Assembly: GCF_900107735.1 (NCBI RefSeq)
Contig: NZ_FNQV01000002.1
Location: 1-64,000 of the forward strand
Source: Bowdeniella nasicola
Lineage (GTDB): Bacteria; Actinomycetota; Actinomycetes; Actinomycetales; Actinomycetaceae
Reading direction: 5' to 3'
DNA: 64,000 nt
Shown here: positions 10,056 to 18,950 of the stretch, one piece after another
How positions within the stretch are numbered: position 1 is the stretch's first letter
Layout of the letters: each line of letters starts with the position of its first letter
Made by a program: the position numbers and the translations under genes
Notes under the pieces: generated by a model
Databases searched by the model: none
The model's input: only the letters and a program-made list of their open reading frames with translations
Told to the model about the DNA's origin: nothing

Positions 10056-10316
10056 TTACAGGGAGTTAACGGCGCGGGCGAGCTTGCCCTTGCGGTTGGC
10101 TGCCTGGTTCTTGTGGATGACGCCCTTGGAGTGAGCCTTGTCGAGCTTGCGGCTCGCGACAGTCAGCGCCTTCTCGGCGGCGTCCTTATCGCCCGCAGCA
10201 ACTGCCTCACGGACACGACGGACGTAGGTCTTGAGCTCGCTCTTCACAGCCTTGTTGCGCTGACGAGCCTTCTCGTTCGTCTTGTTGCGCTTGATCTGAG
10301 ACTTGATGTTAGCCAC
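10056..10316 (-). CDS. rpsT: 30S ribosomal protein S20
   Basis: An 86-aa basic protein that binds 16S rRNA early in 30S assembly. The sequence starts [20 protein letters not shown] and ends in [12 protein letters not shown], matching S20 throughout. The GTG start (complement of 10314-10316) was chosen because ANIKSQIKR is the conserved N-terminus. A longer frame adds 45 unrelated residues from the leader. The holA/rpsT neighbourhood is common in bacteria. Confidence 0.97.
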   Translation of the reverse strand: MANIKSQIKRNKTNEKARQRNKAVKSELKTYVRRVREAVAAGDKDAAEKALTVASRKLDKAHSKGVIHKNQAANRKGKLARAVNSL

Positions 10317-10470
10317 TTGTGGTGAACTCTTTCGTTGTTCGCTTGCGCGATCGGATTCGGTCAGTGAGGGATAGTGTCGGCGCCGGGACTGGGCCGTGGG
10401 GATGGCACGTGGTTGGCTCCGACAGGTGCGCCACACGACCATGCGGTACACCGAGGATCAACACTATCAC
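10317..10470 (-). promoter_or_regulatory. Candidate rpsT promoter and leader
   Basis: Reading toward rpsT, a TAGTGT hexamer (complement of 10461-10466) could be a -10 box and would give a leader of about 140 nt. GATAGTGT in that promoter region is complementary to ACACTATC at about 10370-10377, closer to the gene. S20 is autoregulated in some bacteria, so a structured leader is plausible, but I see no known motif. A nearer TATCCC could be an alternative -10. Confidence 0.25.
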
Positions 10471-10550
10471 CGAAACCCCCTGACGCCGCTAGTGAATCCG
10501 CGCGCTAATGCCCACCACCGGGTGTGAATCGCCGCACCCTGGCGCGTCGG

Positions 10551-10556
10551 TATAGT
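10551..10556 (+). promoter_or_regulatory. -10 box for the INIPWP repeat gene
   Basis: TATAGT is a good -10 hexamer, placed about 30 bp before the chosen GTG start. The rest of 10471-10588 shows no other gene. Confidence 0.45.
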
Positions 10557-10588
10557 AAATCCGTTAATGAAACAAAGTGGGGACAGCA

Positions 10589-11530
10589 GTGGAAGAGTGG
10601 CGACTCAACCATCCCGAGTTCGGTGAGCTTGTCGTCCGTATCGCGCGGCCCGTCGAGCTTCACCCCTACGACCCGGAGTTCCCGCGTAAGCACGCCGACC
10701 CTCCTGACTGGGAAGAACACGACAGCCCCAAGAATCGACTCACTGCGTTACTCACCAAGCTGAAGGATCGCCGCACGGCAGGCAAAGAACGGTCGATGCT
10801 CTTCACCGTCAATGGCGAGGTTCGTGCGCGCCTAAAGAACATGGAACGAGCGAAAGTGCCCGTCAAGCTCGAGGCCGACGAAGAGGATGACGAGCCTGAC
10901 ATCCCGACGCGGACCGTGCCGATCGGCAATGAGCCCTTCATCGACATCGATGTCAACCTATTTGGGGAACCTCGCTCGATCTACTTTCGCGATCGCGGCA
11001 GCCACGAAGTCGCGCTGTTTGATGTCCCGAACAACTCGCCGGCAGAGCGTCGGTTCAAGGCAATGGAAGCCTCCCCCTGGAAACGCTTGGTTTTCCCGAT
11101 CATGGCGGGCATGGGCAAGGTGGGGTGGGCGCTCATCGTCATTCTCGCCGCACCACTGATCGAACGGATAGTGACGTGGCTCCTCAGTTTCCTGCCCGAG
11201 ATCAATATCCCGTGGCCACAGATCAATATCCCTTGGCCAGAAATCAATATCCCGTGGCCACAGATCAATATTCCTTGGCCCGAGATCTCGCTGCCATCAC
11301 TTCCTGCATTGCCTGCCTGGTTGGAGTGGTTGATTGACCATCCCAAGCTGTGGATGCCGATCGTGATCGGCATCATTGCAGGAATTCTCGGCATGCGACG
11401 CGCTAAGAGATCCGCCAAGACACGCAAGTCCTGGCAAGAGCGGCAGGCTAGCCCTGATGAAGAGAAATCAACGCGTCAGTCACCGCATCAAAGACCGGCT
11501 TGTCGAGACGACCACCTTCGCGCCGAATAA
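10589..11530 (+). CDS. Membrane protein with INIPWP tandem repeats, function unknown
   Basis: A 313-aa protein I cannot assign to a named family. The N-terminal half (1-175) is soluble and charged, with an acidic patch EADEEDDEPD. A transmembrane helix (about 182-200) leads into four exact 7-residue repeats of the form [E/Q]INIPWP (204-231). A Leu/Pro/Trp-rich stretch and a second transmembrane helix (about 253-272) follow, then a basic tail. The repeat segment therefore lies between the two helices, probably outside the cytoplasm. The GTG at 10589 has GGGGA 5 nt upstream; GTG 10577 is an alternative. The last 83 bp overlap the convergent PemK-like gene. Confidence 0.75.
   Translation: MEEWRLNHPEFGELVVRIARPVELHPYDPEFPRKHADPPDWEEHDSPKNRLTALLTKLKDRRTAGKERSMLFTVNGEVRARLKNMERAKVPVKLEADEEDDEPDIPTRTVPIGNEPFIDIDVNLFGEPRSIYFRDRGSHEVALFDVPNNSPAERRFKAMEASPWKRLVFPIMAGMGKVGWALIVILAAPLIERIVTWLLSFLPEINIPWPQINIPWPEINIPWPQINIPWPEISLPSLPALPAWLEWLIDHPKLWMPIVIGIIAGILGMRRAKRSAKTRKSWQERQASPDEEKSTRQSPHQRPACRDDHLRAE
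11198..11281 (+). repeat. Four 21-bp coding tandem repeats (two 42-bp units)
   Basis: Units lie at 11198-11218, 11219-11239, 11240-11260 and 11261-11281. Each encodes [E/Q]INIPWP. Units 1 and 3 use CCG for the first proline while 2 and 4 use CCT, and the first residue alternates E/Q. The array therefore looks like a 42-bp block duplicated once. Confidence 0.9.
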
Positions 11531-11981
11531 CATCGGGCGAGACCCACAACAGCCGGTCGAGACGCACCTCTGACGGGCGGCCGCGACGATCCCAGACGCC
11601 GCTGCCCACATCCATCCAGTAGCGGCCGTAGCGCGCTTCCTTATCTGCGTCCCGGTCGTGGTCCTTGCTTGTGAGCTGCGCGATGATCAGCTGATTGCTC
11701 TCTCGAGCGAGGACGAGGACCGGACGGTCCTTACCCTGGGTGGCGTCTTCTTCGTAGGGCACCCACGTCCAGACGACTTCGCCGGGATCGGCATCACCGT
11801 CGAGTTCAGGTGAGTACTCGAAGCGAGGCAAGCCGCGCGTCGTGTCGTACTCGCCGATGGTTGCGCTGGCACGTGGCGCCGGCTGGACCCGGCGCGGTGA
11901 GGCGCTCGTGCGGGATGACTTTAAGGCATCGGTCGCGAGTTGGGAGACAAGTCGCAAACCGCGTCGAAACAGGGAATTCAC
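11448..11981 (-). CDS. PemK/MazF-like protein without an adjacent antitoxin
   Basis: A 177-aa protein. The N-terminal about 65 residues are a basic, Ser/Ala-rich region. A PemK/MazF-type fold follows, recognisable from GEVVWTWVPYEEDATQGKDR, PVLVLAR, and IIAQLTSKDHDRD. MazF/PemK toxins are mRNA interferases. This longer actinobacterial subgroup is usually found alone, and its activity is not established. No small antitoxin frame is adjacent. The GTG at 11981 was chosen because TACAGT lies exactly 6 nt upstream (leaderless pattern). Its 3' end overlaps the INIPWP gene. Confidence 0.75.
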   Translation of the reverse strand: MNSLFRRGLRLVSQLATDALKSSRTSASPRRVQPAPRASATIGEYDTTRGLPRFEYSPELDGDADPGEVVWTWVPYEEDATQGKDRPVLVLARESNQLIIAQLTSKDHDRDADKEARYGRYWMDVGSGVWDRRGRPSEVRLDRLLWVSPDVIRREGGRLDKPVFDAVTDALISLHQG

Positions 11982-11993
11982 GTCTCCACTGTA
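11982..11993 (-). promoter_or_regulatory. -10 box of PemK-like gene, leaderless start
   Basis: On the minus strand TACAGT (complement of 11988-11993) is followed by GGAGAC and then GTG. The GGAGA is too close to the GTG to be a ribosome site, so a leaderless start is preferred. Confidence 0.5.
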
Positions 11994-12009
11994 CAAAGGA
12001 GACGCGTTG

Positions 12010-12606
12010 TTAGCTCAAGAGCAAGGCAAATGCGCACACGATGAAGCCGAATAGGGCGAGGGGGAGCGCCGCTGCGGTCCCGATAAACGACCCAATGATG
12101 ATTCGAAGGTCGTGCTTGAGGTACGGCGCATTGACAACCCCACCCGCGGCGCGAATAAGGCCGCGTTGGGCGGCTTCGATGCGCGGAAAGTACTTCGCTG
12201 TGCGAATTGTCGTTTCGCGATAGGCCTCACCGAGGGCTTGTGCCTCGTCGTGCAGCGCCGAGTTCACCGCACCCGATGATTGATACGGCGCGACTTCCTG
12301 ATCATGGCTGACGACGTCATCATCGATGACGACGGCGACGCCGGTTGCCTGACGCTCGAGATCGTCCAAGTTGCGTCGCAGGATTTCCCGGTAGATGCCG
12401 AACGCCGCGATAAAGATCCATAGCACGATGGCAAGCGCGAGCGGCAAGAACCGGATCGGTGACGAGGAGGAGGCAATGACAGCCAGCGACATGAGGGCCA
12501 GCAGACCGGTTGCCCCTGCTGCAGCCATGAGGAGCAGCCCTCCCGGCTTGTGTGCAATGCGCAGCAGGGTTGGCAGCAGCTTCGTGACAGTCTGCGACGA
12601 TGTCAT
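12010..12606 (-). CDS. Small membrane protein, function unknown
   Basis: A 198-aa protein with three hydrophobic segments: about 22-46 and 50-72 near the N-terminus and 167-197 at the extreme C-terminus. Between them is a cytoplasm-like region of about 95 residues with an acidic stretch ([13 protein letters not shown]) and amphipathic helices. I recognise no family motif. The start was placed at MTSSQTV (12606), since the upstream extension is Arg/Cys-rich and lacks a ribosome site. It lies directly upstream of the PemK-like gene on the same strand and is divergent from lepA. Confidence 0.65.
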   Translation of the reverse strand: MTSSQTVTKLLPTLLRIAHKPGGLLLMAAAGATGLLALMSLAVIASSSSPIRFLPLALAIVLWIFIAAFGIYREILRRNLDDLERQATGVAVVIDDDVVSHDQEVAPYQSSGAVNSALHDEAQALGEAYRETTIRTAKYFPRIEAAQRGLIRAAGGVVNAPYLKHDLRIIIGSFIGTAAALPLALFGFIVCAFALLLS

Positions 12607-12698
12607 GTCTTTACTCTGACACCGCCGGCGGCCCAAAGCACGCCTAAACGTGGCGCGTTCGTCCTTGGCGCAACTGGGTTAGATCCTTGCGGTCATGC

Positions 12699-12734
12699 GA
12701 CAATGGCGCGGACGACGTTTTGGGAAATGAGGAA
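12699..12734 (+). promoter_or_regulatory. lepA -10 box and ribosome-binding site
   Basis: GACAAT at 12699-12704 is a likely -10 box. GAGGAA at 12729-12734 is a strong Shine-Dalgarno sequence 7 nt before GTG 12742. The ATG at 12703 overlaps the -10 box and so cannot be the start. Confidence 0.5.
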
Positions 12735-12741
12735 TCTGTTC

Positions 12742-14598
12742 GTGCCCCTGAGCAATAACCCGGCCCTTGATGCCATTCGCCCCGCGGCCACCGACCCGTC
12801 GCTGCTGCGTAACTTCTGCATCATTGCGCATATCGACCACGGTAAGTCGACGCTTGCTGACCGCATGCTCCAACTCACGGGGGTAGTCGAGGAGCGACTC
12901 ATGCGCGCCCAGTACCTCGATCGCATGGATATCGAACGCGAGCGCGGGATCACGATCAAATCTCAGGCCGTCAGGATGCCCTGGGTCGTGAGCGAGCAGC
13001 CCTACGCGCTCAACATGATTGACACGCCCGGCCACGTCGACTTCTCCTATGAGGTCTCACGCTCGCTTGCGGCCTGTGAGGGTGCGGTCCTGCTCGTGGA
13101 TGCGGCCCAGGGGATTGAGGCGCAGACTCTCGCCAACCTCTATATGGCGCTCGAAAACGATCTGACGATCATCCCGGTCTTGAACAAGATCGATCTGCCC
13201 GCGGCCCAGCCCGAGAAGTATGCGGAGGAACTTGCCGGACTCATTGGTGGCGAGCCCGAGGACTGTCTGCGGGTCTCCGGTAAGACCGGCGCCGGCGTGA
13301 CCGAATTGCTCGACCGAATCGTCGCCGAAATCCCCGCTCCGCAGGGTGATTCCGACGGACCCACCCGCGCCATGATCTTTGATTCGGTGTACGACACCTA
13401 CCGCGGCGTCGTCACCTATGTGCGCGTCATCGACGGTCATATCGAGCCGCGCGACCGCATCGAGATGCTCTCGACGAAGGCCCGTCACGAGCTGCTGGAA
13501 ATTGGGGTGATTTCTCCGGAGCCCACGCCGTCGAAGGGTCTTGGCGTCGGCGAGGTCGGCTACCTCATTACCGGTGTGAAGGATGTTCGCCAGTCGCGTG
13601 TCGGTGACACCGTCACGACGACCGCTCGCGAAGCAACCGAGCCACTCGCGGGCTACCGCGATCCACAGCCGATGGTCTTTTCAGGCCTGTATCCGATTGA
13701 CGGTTCGGATTATCCGGCGCTGCGAGAGGCACTCGACAAACTCAAGCTGAATGACGCTGCCCTCGTCTACGAGCCGGAAACCTCCGCGGCCCTTGGTTTC
13801 GGTTACCGCTGCGGATTCCTTGGCCTGCTTCACCTCGAAATCGTGCGGGAGCGATTGGAGCGCGAGTTCAATCTCGACCTCATCTCAACTGCGCCCAACG
13901 TCGTCTACACCGTCGAGATGGAAGACCGCACCACGGTGACCGTGACGAACCCGTCGGAGTTTCCCGACGGGAAGGTCCACGCCGTGCACGAGCCCATGGT
14001 CAAGGCGACGATTTTGCTGCCAAGTGATTTCGTCGGGGCCGTCATGGAACTGTGCCAAAACCGCCGCGGCAACCTGCTTGGAATGGACTACCTCTCTCCG
14101 GAGCGTGTCGAGCTGCGCTACGAGCTCCCGCTCGCCGAGATCGTGTTCGACTTTTTCGATCAGCTCAAATCGCGTACGAAGGGCTATGCCTCCCTCGACT
14201 ACGACATGACGGGCGACCAGGTCGCGAATCTCGTCAAGGTCGACATCCTGCTACATGGCGACACGGTCGACGCCTTTTCCGCCATTGTCCACCGCGACAA
14301 GGCCTACGAGTACGGCGTGGAGATGGCCGGCAAACTCAAGAACCTCATCCCGCGCCAGCAATTCGAGGTTCCCATTCAAGCCGCGATCGGCTCGCGCATC
14401 ATTGCTCGCGAGACCATCCGCGCGCTCCGCAAGGACATGCTCGCCAAGTGCTACGGCGGCGATATCTCCCGCAAGCGCAAGCTGCTGGAAAAGCAGAAGG
14501 AAGGCAAGAAGCGGATGAAGGCCATCGGTCGCGTCGAGGTGCCGCAGGAGGCCTTTGTTGCGGCGCTATCCTCGGATGCGCCGACGGGCAAGAAATGA
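12742..14598 (+). CDS. lepA: Elongation factor 4 (LepA)
   Basis: A 618-aa translational GTPase that acts on stalled or mis-translocated ribosomes. The G1 motif is AHIDHGKST, followed by [10 protein letters not shown] (G2), DTPGHVDF (G3) and LNKIDLP (G4). Domains II and III, the elongation factor G-like domain V and the LepA-specific C-terminal domain ([20 protein letters not shown]) are all present. The GTG start has the best ribosome site and gives the usual length. The stop overlaps the start of the MOSC gene by 4 bp. Confidence 0.95.
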   Translation: MPLSNNPALDAIRPAATDPSLLRNFCIIAHIDHGKSTLADRMLQLTGVVEERLMRAQYLDRMDIERERGITIKSQAVRMPWVVSEQPYALNMIDTPGHVDFSYEVSRSLAACEGAVLLVDAAQGIEAQTLANLYMALENDLTIIPVLNKIDLPAAQPEKYAEELAGLIGGEPEDCLRVSGKTGAGVTELLDRIVAEIPAPQGDSDGPTRAMIFDSVYDTYRGVVTYVRVIDGHIEPRDRIEMLSTKARHELLEIGVISPEPTPSKGLGVGEVGYLITGVKDVRQSRVGDTVTTTAREATEPLAGYRDPQPMVFSGLYPIDGSDYPALREALDKLKLNDAALVYEPETSAALGFGYRCGFLGLLHLEIVRERLEREFNLDLISTAPNVVYTVEMEDRTTVTVTNPSEFPDGKVHAVHEPMVKATILLPSDFVGAVMELCQNRRGNLLGMDYLSPERVELRYELPLAEIVFDFFDQLKSRTKGYASLDYDMTGDQVANLVKVDILLHGDTVDAFSAIVHRDKAYEYGVEMAGKLKNLIPRQQFEVPIQAAIGSRIIARETIRALRKDMLAKCYGGDISRKRKLLEKQKEGKKRMKAIGRVEVPQEAFVAALSSDAPTGKK

Positions 14599-15257
14599 CC
14601 GTCCTCGGACGAGTCGAGGCGGTGTGCTTAGCGCACCCTGTCTTGACGGTGGTGCCGGGACCGGTGGGTCTGAGCGCGATTGACAAGCGGCCGACCGCAA
14701 AGGCCGTGGTGGTCGACGACCTTGGCCTGCAGGGCGATATCCAATGCGCCCGCAAACACCACGGTGGCCGTGATAAAGCCATCTACGTTATGGACTCGGC
14801 CGAGTTCGCATACTGGGAACGTGAACTCGCAACAGACCTGCTCTATGGCCACTTTGGCGAGAACCTGCGCATCGCGTCACCCACGGGCTGGGGCATCGAC
14901 GATGCAGAGATCGGTGAAAAGTGGCGCATCGGGGGTATCGAGGTTGAGGTGACGGGGCCGCGTAACCCGTGCGCGACGTTTTCGTTTCACATGGGTATTG
15001 AGCGCTGGAATCGCACCTTTCGTCAGCGGGGACGACCCGGGGTCTATCTCAAGGTCCACAAGCCCGGCACGATCACCGCGGGCGATAGCGTCGAACTCCT
15101 CGATCGACCCGGCCATGGAGTCTCAGTGACACAGTGGTTTTCACACCACGATCCCGCTGATGCGCGCGCGATCCTCGCGCTGCACGACGCCGGCGAGATG
15201 ACCGTGGCGCCCTACACGTTGAAGTACCTCATCGCGGCCGTCATGCGGGAGGGATAG
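14595..15257 (+). CDS. MOSC domain protein (YiiM-like)
   Basis: A 220-aa protein with a MOSC beta-barrel: [26 protein letters not shown] and [15 protein letters not shown], which contains the conserved Cys of this superfamily. MOSC proteins carry or transfer sulfur or the molybdenum cofactor; the YiiM group reduces N-hydroxylated substrates. No molybdenum cofactor synthesis gene is nearby, so the substrate is unknown. It is translationally coupled to lepA and 4 bp from trmB. Confidence 0.85.
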   Translation: MTVLGRVEAVCLAHPVLTVVPGPVGLSAIDKRPTAKAVVVDDLGLQGDIQCARKHHGGRDKAIYVMDSAEFAYWERELATDLLYGHFGENLRIASPTGWGIDDAEIGEKWRIGGIEVEVTGPRNPCATFSFHMGIERWNRTFRQRGRPGVYLKVHKPGTITAGDSVELLDRPGHGVSVTQWFSHHDPADARAILALHDAGEMTVAPYTLKYLIAAVMREG

Positions 15258-15261
15258 CAGG

Positions 15262-15969
15262 ATGACGAACAGGTATCACGCCCGAACGACATCATTCGTC
15301 CGTCGCGGTGAGCGCATGACCCGATCCCAGGCCGCGGCGTGGGAGAGGTTCGCTGACGATCGTGTGATCGAGGTGGAACGAGCCGACGGTTTTACGACCG
15401 TCGCTCCAGATCAGACCTTGGATCTGGCAGCGATCTTTGGTGGCCCCGCACAGCGCACGATCATCGAAATCGGCACCGGAACGGGCGATCAGATCGTTCA
15501 CGCGGCCGCGCTCAACCCCGACACCCACTTCGTCGGCTTTGAGGTTTGGCGGCCCGGAATCGCCCAGGCGCTTGTGAAGGCCAACCAGGCCGGCGTGAGC
15601 AATCTTCGCTTCATCCAGGCGGACGCCGAGCAGGGACTGACTCACCTTTTTGCCGCCAATAGCATCGATGAGGTCTGGACGTTCTTCCCGGACCCTTGGC
15701 AGAAGTCGCGCCACCACAAGCGTCGACTCGTCAAGGAGACTTTCGCGACCGACGTCGCCCAGGTGCTAGTCGATGGTGGTGCCTGGCGACTAGCGACCGA
15801 TTGGCGCGCCTACGCTTCGCACATGATTCACGTCCTGTCGGCACACCCCGACTTCGAGCTCTATAACCAGGGTCGTTTTGCGGGACGAACGCTTACCAAG
15901 TTCGAAGCCCGCGCTGAAGCCGAAGGACGCTTCCCCTACGACCTGGTTGCCTACCGGAAGGCCCGATAG
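15262..15969 (+). CDS. trmB: tRNA (guanine-N7-)-methyltransferase
   Basis: A 235-aa SAM-dependent enzyme that forms m7G46 in the tRNA variable loop. It shows the SAM-binding motif IEIGTGTGDQ (68-77) and the TrmB signature PDPWQKSRHHKRRLV (143-157). The N-terminal part with SFVRRGERMTRSQ is typical of the actinobacterial form. It lies between the MOSC gene and hemW, whose GTG overlaps its stop. Confidence 0.94.
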   Translation: MTNRYHARTTSFVRRGERMTRSQAAAWERFADDRVIEVERADGFTTVAPDQTLDLAAIFGGPAQRTIIEIGTGTGDQIVHAAALNPDTHFVGFEVWRPGIAQALVKANQAGVSNLRFIQADAEQGLTHLFAANSIDEVWTFFPDPWQKSRHHKRRLVKETFATDVAQVLVDGGAWRLATDWRAYASHMIHVLSAHPDFELYNQGRFAGRTLTKFEARAEAEGRFPYDLVAYRKAR

Positions 15970-17177
15970 TGCCGGCTTTTCCCGACGGCGAGCCAGCACC
16001 CGAATCGGGCGCGCTGCCCGAATCAGCCCGCCACGGCGCCGCCGAGCGTCCATGGTCCGCCTACGTCCACGTGCCGTTTTGCTCGGTGCGCTGCGGCTAC
16101 TGCGACTTCAACACCTATACGGCCAGAGAGCTTGGCCCCGGCGCGGACCGAGACCAATACGCCAATACGCTCGCCACCGAGATTGAGCTTGCGGGCGCCG
16201 TGCTCGCCGAGTTTCCAGAGCGAGAACTCGACACCGTGTTCTTTGGCGGCGGCACCCCGACCTTGCTGCCTGCCGCAGATCTCGCAGCCATGCTTGATGC
16301 GCTGAAACAGCGTTTCGGGCTGGTACCAGGCGCGGAAGTGACGACTGAAGCGAACCCGGATACCTTGAGCGACAGCTATGCTGCTGAGCTCGCAGCTGCC
16401 GGGTTCACTCGGGTCTCGATCGGCATGCAATCCGCCGACGAGCGCGTCCTTTCGGTGCTCGACAGAACCCACAATCCGGACAATGTCGCGACGGCCATTG
16501 CTGCCGCCAAAAACGCTGGCCTATCGTGCTCCCTCGATCTGATCTACGGCACCCCCGGCGAGTCACATGACTCGTGGCGGACGTCGCTGCAGGCGGCTAT
16601 TGCTCTCGAGCCGGACCACATCTCGGCCTACGCCCTCGGGATCGAGGAGGGAACAAAGATGGGCGCCGACGTTCGGCGCGGTCTGCTGCCTGACGTCGAC
16701 CCCGACGTACAGGCCGACCGGTACGAGATCGCCGACGAGCTCCTCACCTCTGCCGGATACCCGTGGTACGAAGTCTCAAACTTCGCACGCCCCGGCCACG
16801 AATGCCGACACAACATCCATTACTGGCGTAACTCCGATTGGTGGGGCTTCGGGCCGGGAGCGCACTCGCATATCGGCGGGGTGCGGTGGTGGAACGTGAA
16901 GCATCCTCGCGCTTACGCTCAGTTGCTCGCGACCGGCGTCTCGCCCGCACACGCCCGCGAGGTACTGTCCGATCGGGCGCGCCACGAGGAGCACGTCATG
17001 CTCGGTATCCGGTTGCGTGAGGGAATTGCCATCCCGATGGACGCACGAGCTGAGATCGATACCTTGGTGGGCGACGGACTTATTGATGCCACCGCGGCCG
17101 CCGACGGGCGCGCTGTTCTCACACTGCGGGGCCGGCTGCTAGCCGACCGGGTCACCTATGCGCTGCTCGGGATCTAG
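15969..17177 (+). CDS. hemW: Radical SAM heme chaperone HemW
   Basis: A 402-aa radical SAM protein. The iron-sulfur cluster motif CSVRCGYC (Cys38, Cys42, Cys45) is preceded by YVHVPF, followed by FFGGGTPTLL and, near the C-terminus, a HemN_C-like domain. It resembles HemN, but this family (formerly called HemN-like) inserts heme into target proteins. The GTG shares a base with the trmB stop (TAGTG). Its own stop lies in CTAG 17174-17177 with that of the convergent methyltransferase. Confidence 0.92.
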   Translation: MPAFPDGEPAPESGALPESARHGAAERPWSAYVHVPFCSVRCGYCDFNTYTARELGPGADRDQYANTLATEIELAGAVLAEFPERELDTVFFGGGTPTLLPAADLAAMLDALKQRFGLVPGAEVTTEANPDTLSDSYAAELAAAGFTRVSIGMQSADERVLSVLDRTHNPDNVATAIAAAKNAGLSCSLDLIYGTPGESHDSWRTSLQAAIALEPDHISAYALGIEEGTKMGADVRRGLLPDVDPDVQADRYEIADELLTSAGYPWYEVSNFARPGHECRHNIHYWRNSDWWGFGPGAHSHIGGVRWWNVKHPRAYAQLLATGVSPAHAREVLSDRARHEEHVMLGIRLREGIAIPMDARAEIDTLVGDGLIDATAAADGRAVLTLRGRLLADRVTYALLGI

Positions 17178-18001
17178 GGCAGGTGTGCCGATAGGAGGAA
17201 TTGCAACGGCAGGTTCTCGCCTCCGTGCTTGAGGCGGAAACCATCCTCGCATTCCTCCATCGCATCGGGCCAGATCCGCCACGCCGCGGTCCACGATTCC
17301 TCGAATGCATCAAGCCTCAAACCGGCGTCCAATACCGCGGTGATGACCTCACCGATTGAGTGACTCCACTGGTGATTGCGCGCCGCAGTAAGCGGCGCCG
17401 AACCTTCCGCGCTCTCGACATAGCTCTGCTCACTCAGCCACGTGATCGGCGCGCGCTGTTCGAAGTACGGCAGCTCGATCACAAATCCCCGCGAAATATC
17501 GTCCCCGATCGTCATCGCCATCGGGTGGTCATCGCGCAAGAAGAGCCGCCCGCCGGGCTTCAGCAGGCTCGCCACGACGCGCGCCCACGACGCGATATCG
17601 GGAAGCCAGCACAGCACCCCGATCGTCGTATAGACGAGGTCGAACTCGCCGTCGAGCGCCTCGCGTGCGTCGTAGACATTGGCCTGGACGAACGAGACTC
17701 TGTCCTCGGAGCCCGCCTGGGTCGCGAAGGTGCGGGCACGACGAACGGACTCGCCCGAAAGGTCGAGCCCAACGACCTGTTCCGCACCAAGCCGAGCCAG
17801 GCTCACGGTATCCGTGCCGAGATGGCTTTGCAGATGGCAGACGCGAGCCCCGGATAGGTCTCCAAGGTAGGGGAGGTCCCGGCGGACCGTGGTGCTGATC
17901 GCCGCGGGGTCCGCGATGAGCTCGGACATCCCGTAGCCGGCTTCGGCGTGGAGCCGGGCGCGGTCGTCCCAATTGGCGGCGTTGTCTGCGAAATAATCCA
18001 T
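17174..18001 (-). CDS. Class I SAM-dependent methyltransferase
   Basis: A 275-aa protein with a Rossmann methyltransferase core: motif I VCHLQSHLGT (54-63), GLDLSGESV, and FDLVYTTIGVLCWL. It resembles the large family of actinobacterial small-molecule methyltransferases, and the substrate cannot be read from sequence. The start at MDYFADNAANWDDRA matches the usual beginning of the family; upstream codons overlap the DUF3097 gene in another frame. It follows the DUF3097 gene by 5 bp on the same strand. Confidence 0.85.
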   Translation of the reverse strand: MDYFADNAANWDDRARLHAEAGYGMSELIADPAAISTTVRRDLPYLGDLSGARVCHLQSHLGTDTVSLARLGAEQVVGLDLSGESVRRARTFATQAGSEDRVSFVQANVYDAREALDGEFDLVYTTIGVLCWLPDIASWARVVASLLKPGGRLFLRDDHPMAMTIGDDISRGFVIELPYFEQRAPITWLSEQSYVESAEGSAPLTAARNHQWSHSIGEVITAVLDAGLRLDAFEESWTAAWRIWPDAMEECEDGFRLKHGGENLPLQFLLSAHLP

Positions 18002-18006
18002 AGCTG

Positions 18007-18873
18007 TTAGTCCTGTCCGTAGCGATCTGCGAGGACGAAGTCGATGAGCTCTTCCATCCGGCCGATAAGACTTGGCTCGAGATCGGCATAGGTGCGAACG
18101 CGCGCAAGGATGGCCCGCCAGCCGCGCGCGATGTCCGCCTGGTTGGCGTGGGGGAGCCCTAGTGCCTGCAGAGTACCGACCTTGATATCGATATGTCGCG
18201 GAATCTCCGGCCACGACGTCAGACCCACGCGTTCGGGTTTGATGGCTTGCCAGACATCCACGTAGGGGTGGCCAAGCACGAGGACATGGTCGCGTCCGGG
18301 CAGCTTGGCCAGTGCATCATTCACCAGGCGGGTCTCTTTAGATCCCGCCACGAAGTGGTCGACGAGCACGCCCACCCGCCGGCCGGGGCCAGGTGAGAAG
18401 TCTCGGAGCATCGCCGCGAGGTTATCCACACCTTCGAGGAGGTCCACGGCCACCCCGTCATAGGCGAGATCCTCGCCCCATACCTTCTGAATGAGATCGG
18501 CGTCGTGGCGTCCCTCCACCCAGATCCGGGAAGGCAGCGCGACTTGAGCGGCACGCGGGCCGGTAGCGCGTGAGCCGGAAGCCGTTCGGGTGGGGGCTGC
18601 GGGAGCCGCCGGAGCGCTCGGCGGTGTAACGATGACAGGGCTGCCATCGATGAGGAAGCCGGGACCTAGCGGAAAGGACCGGATCCGGCCGTGCCGATCC
18701 TCCAAGTCCACGAGGTGCACCCCGCCGGATTTTTCCACTCTGATCGCCGCGCCCACCCAGCCGGTTTCGGCGTCCTCAAGGACATCGCCCAAGCTCAGTT
18801 GGTGCTGCCGCGAGGCAGGGCGCCGACTGGCGTGCGGGTCCGAGTCGAAAATATTGGTCCCATAGCGATCCAT
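18007..18873 (-). CDS. DUF3097 family protein
   Basis: A 288-aa actinobacterial protein of unknown function. The N-terminal part (RYGTNIFD onward) is a small beta-rich domain with ETGWVGAAIRVEKSG. After a Pro/Ala linker (about 88-105), the C-terminal part begins SRIWVEGRHDADLIQKVWG and contains VGVLVDHFVAGSKE and VLVLGHPYVDVWQAIKP. The acidic pattern E...D.D recalls a TOPRIM-like fold, which is inference. GTG 18876, 7 nt after a TAGCCT hexamer, is a possible leaderless start one codon earlier. Confidence 0.85.
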   Translation of the reverse strand: MDRYGTNIFDSDPHASRRPASRQHQLSLGDVLEDAETGWVGAAIRVEKSGGVHLVDLEDRHGRIRSFPLGPGFLIDGSPVIVTPPSAPAAPAAPTRTASGSRATGPRAAQVALPSRIWVEGRHDADLIQKVWGEDLAYDGVAVDLLEGVDNLAAMLRDFSPGPGRRVGVLVDHFVAGSKETRLVNDALAKLPGRDHVLVLGHPYVDVWQAIKPERVGLTSWPEIPRHIDIKVGTLQALGLPHANQADIARGWRAILARVRTYADLEPSLIGRMEELIDFVLADRYGQD

Positions 18874-18950
18874 CACGCCCCCAAGGCTAGAACAGTTCGC
18901 GGGTGACGAACGTGACCACACCCCACGGTAGGCAAACCGGACATCAGCGG

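Noticed and set aside
11198-11281. Possible CRISPR-like array
   Set aside because: The 21-bp units are contiguous, without spacers, and in frame with the INIPWP protein.
12703-12741. Upstream ATG starts for lepA (12703, 12727)
   Set aside because: ATG 12703 overlaps the -10 hexamer, and ATG 12727 overlaps the strong ribosome site that serves GTG 12742.
18422-18430. Second perfect DnaA box TTATCCACA
   Set aside because: It lies inside the DUF3097 coding region away from any promoter; chance occurrence is sufficient.
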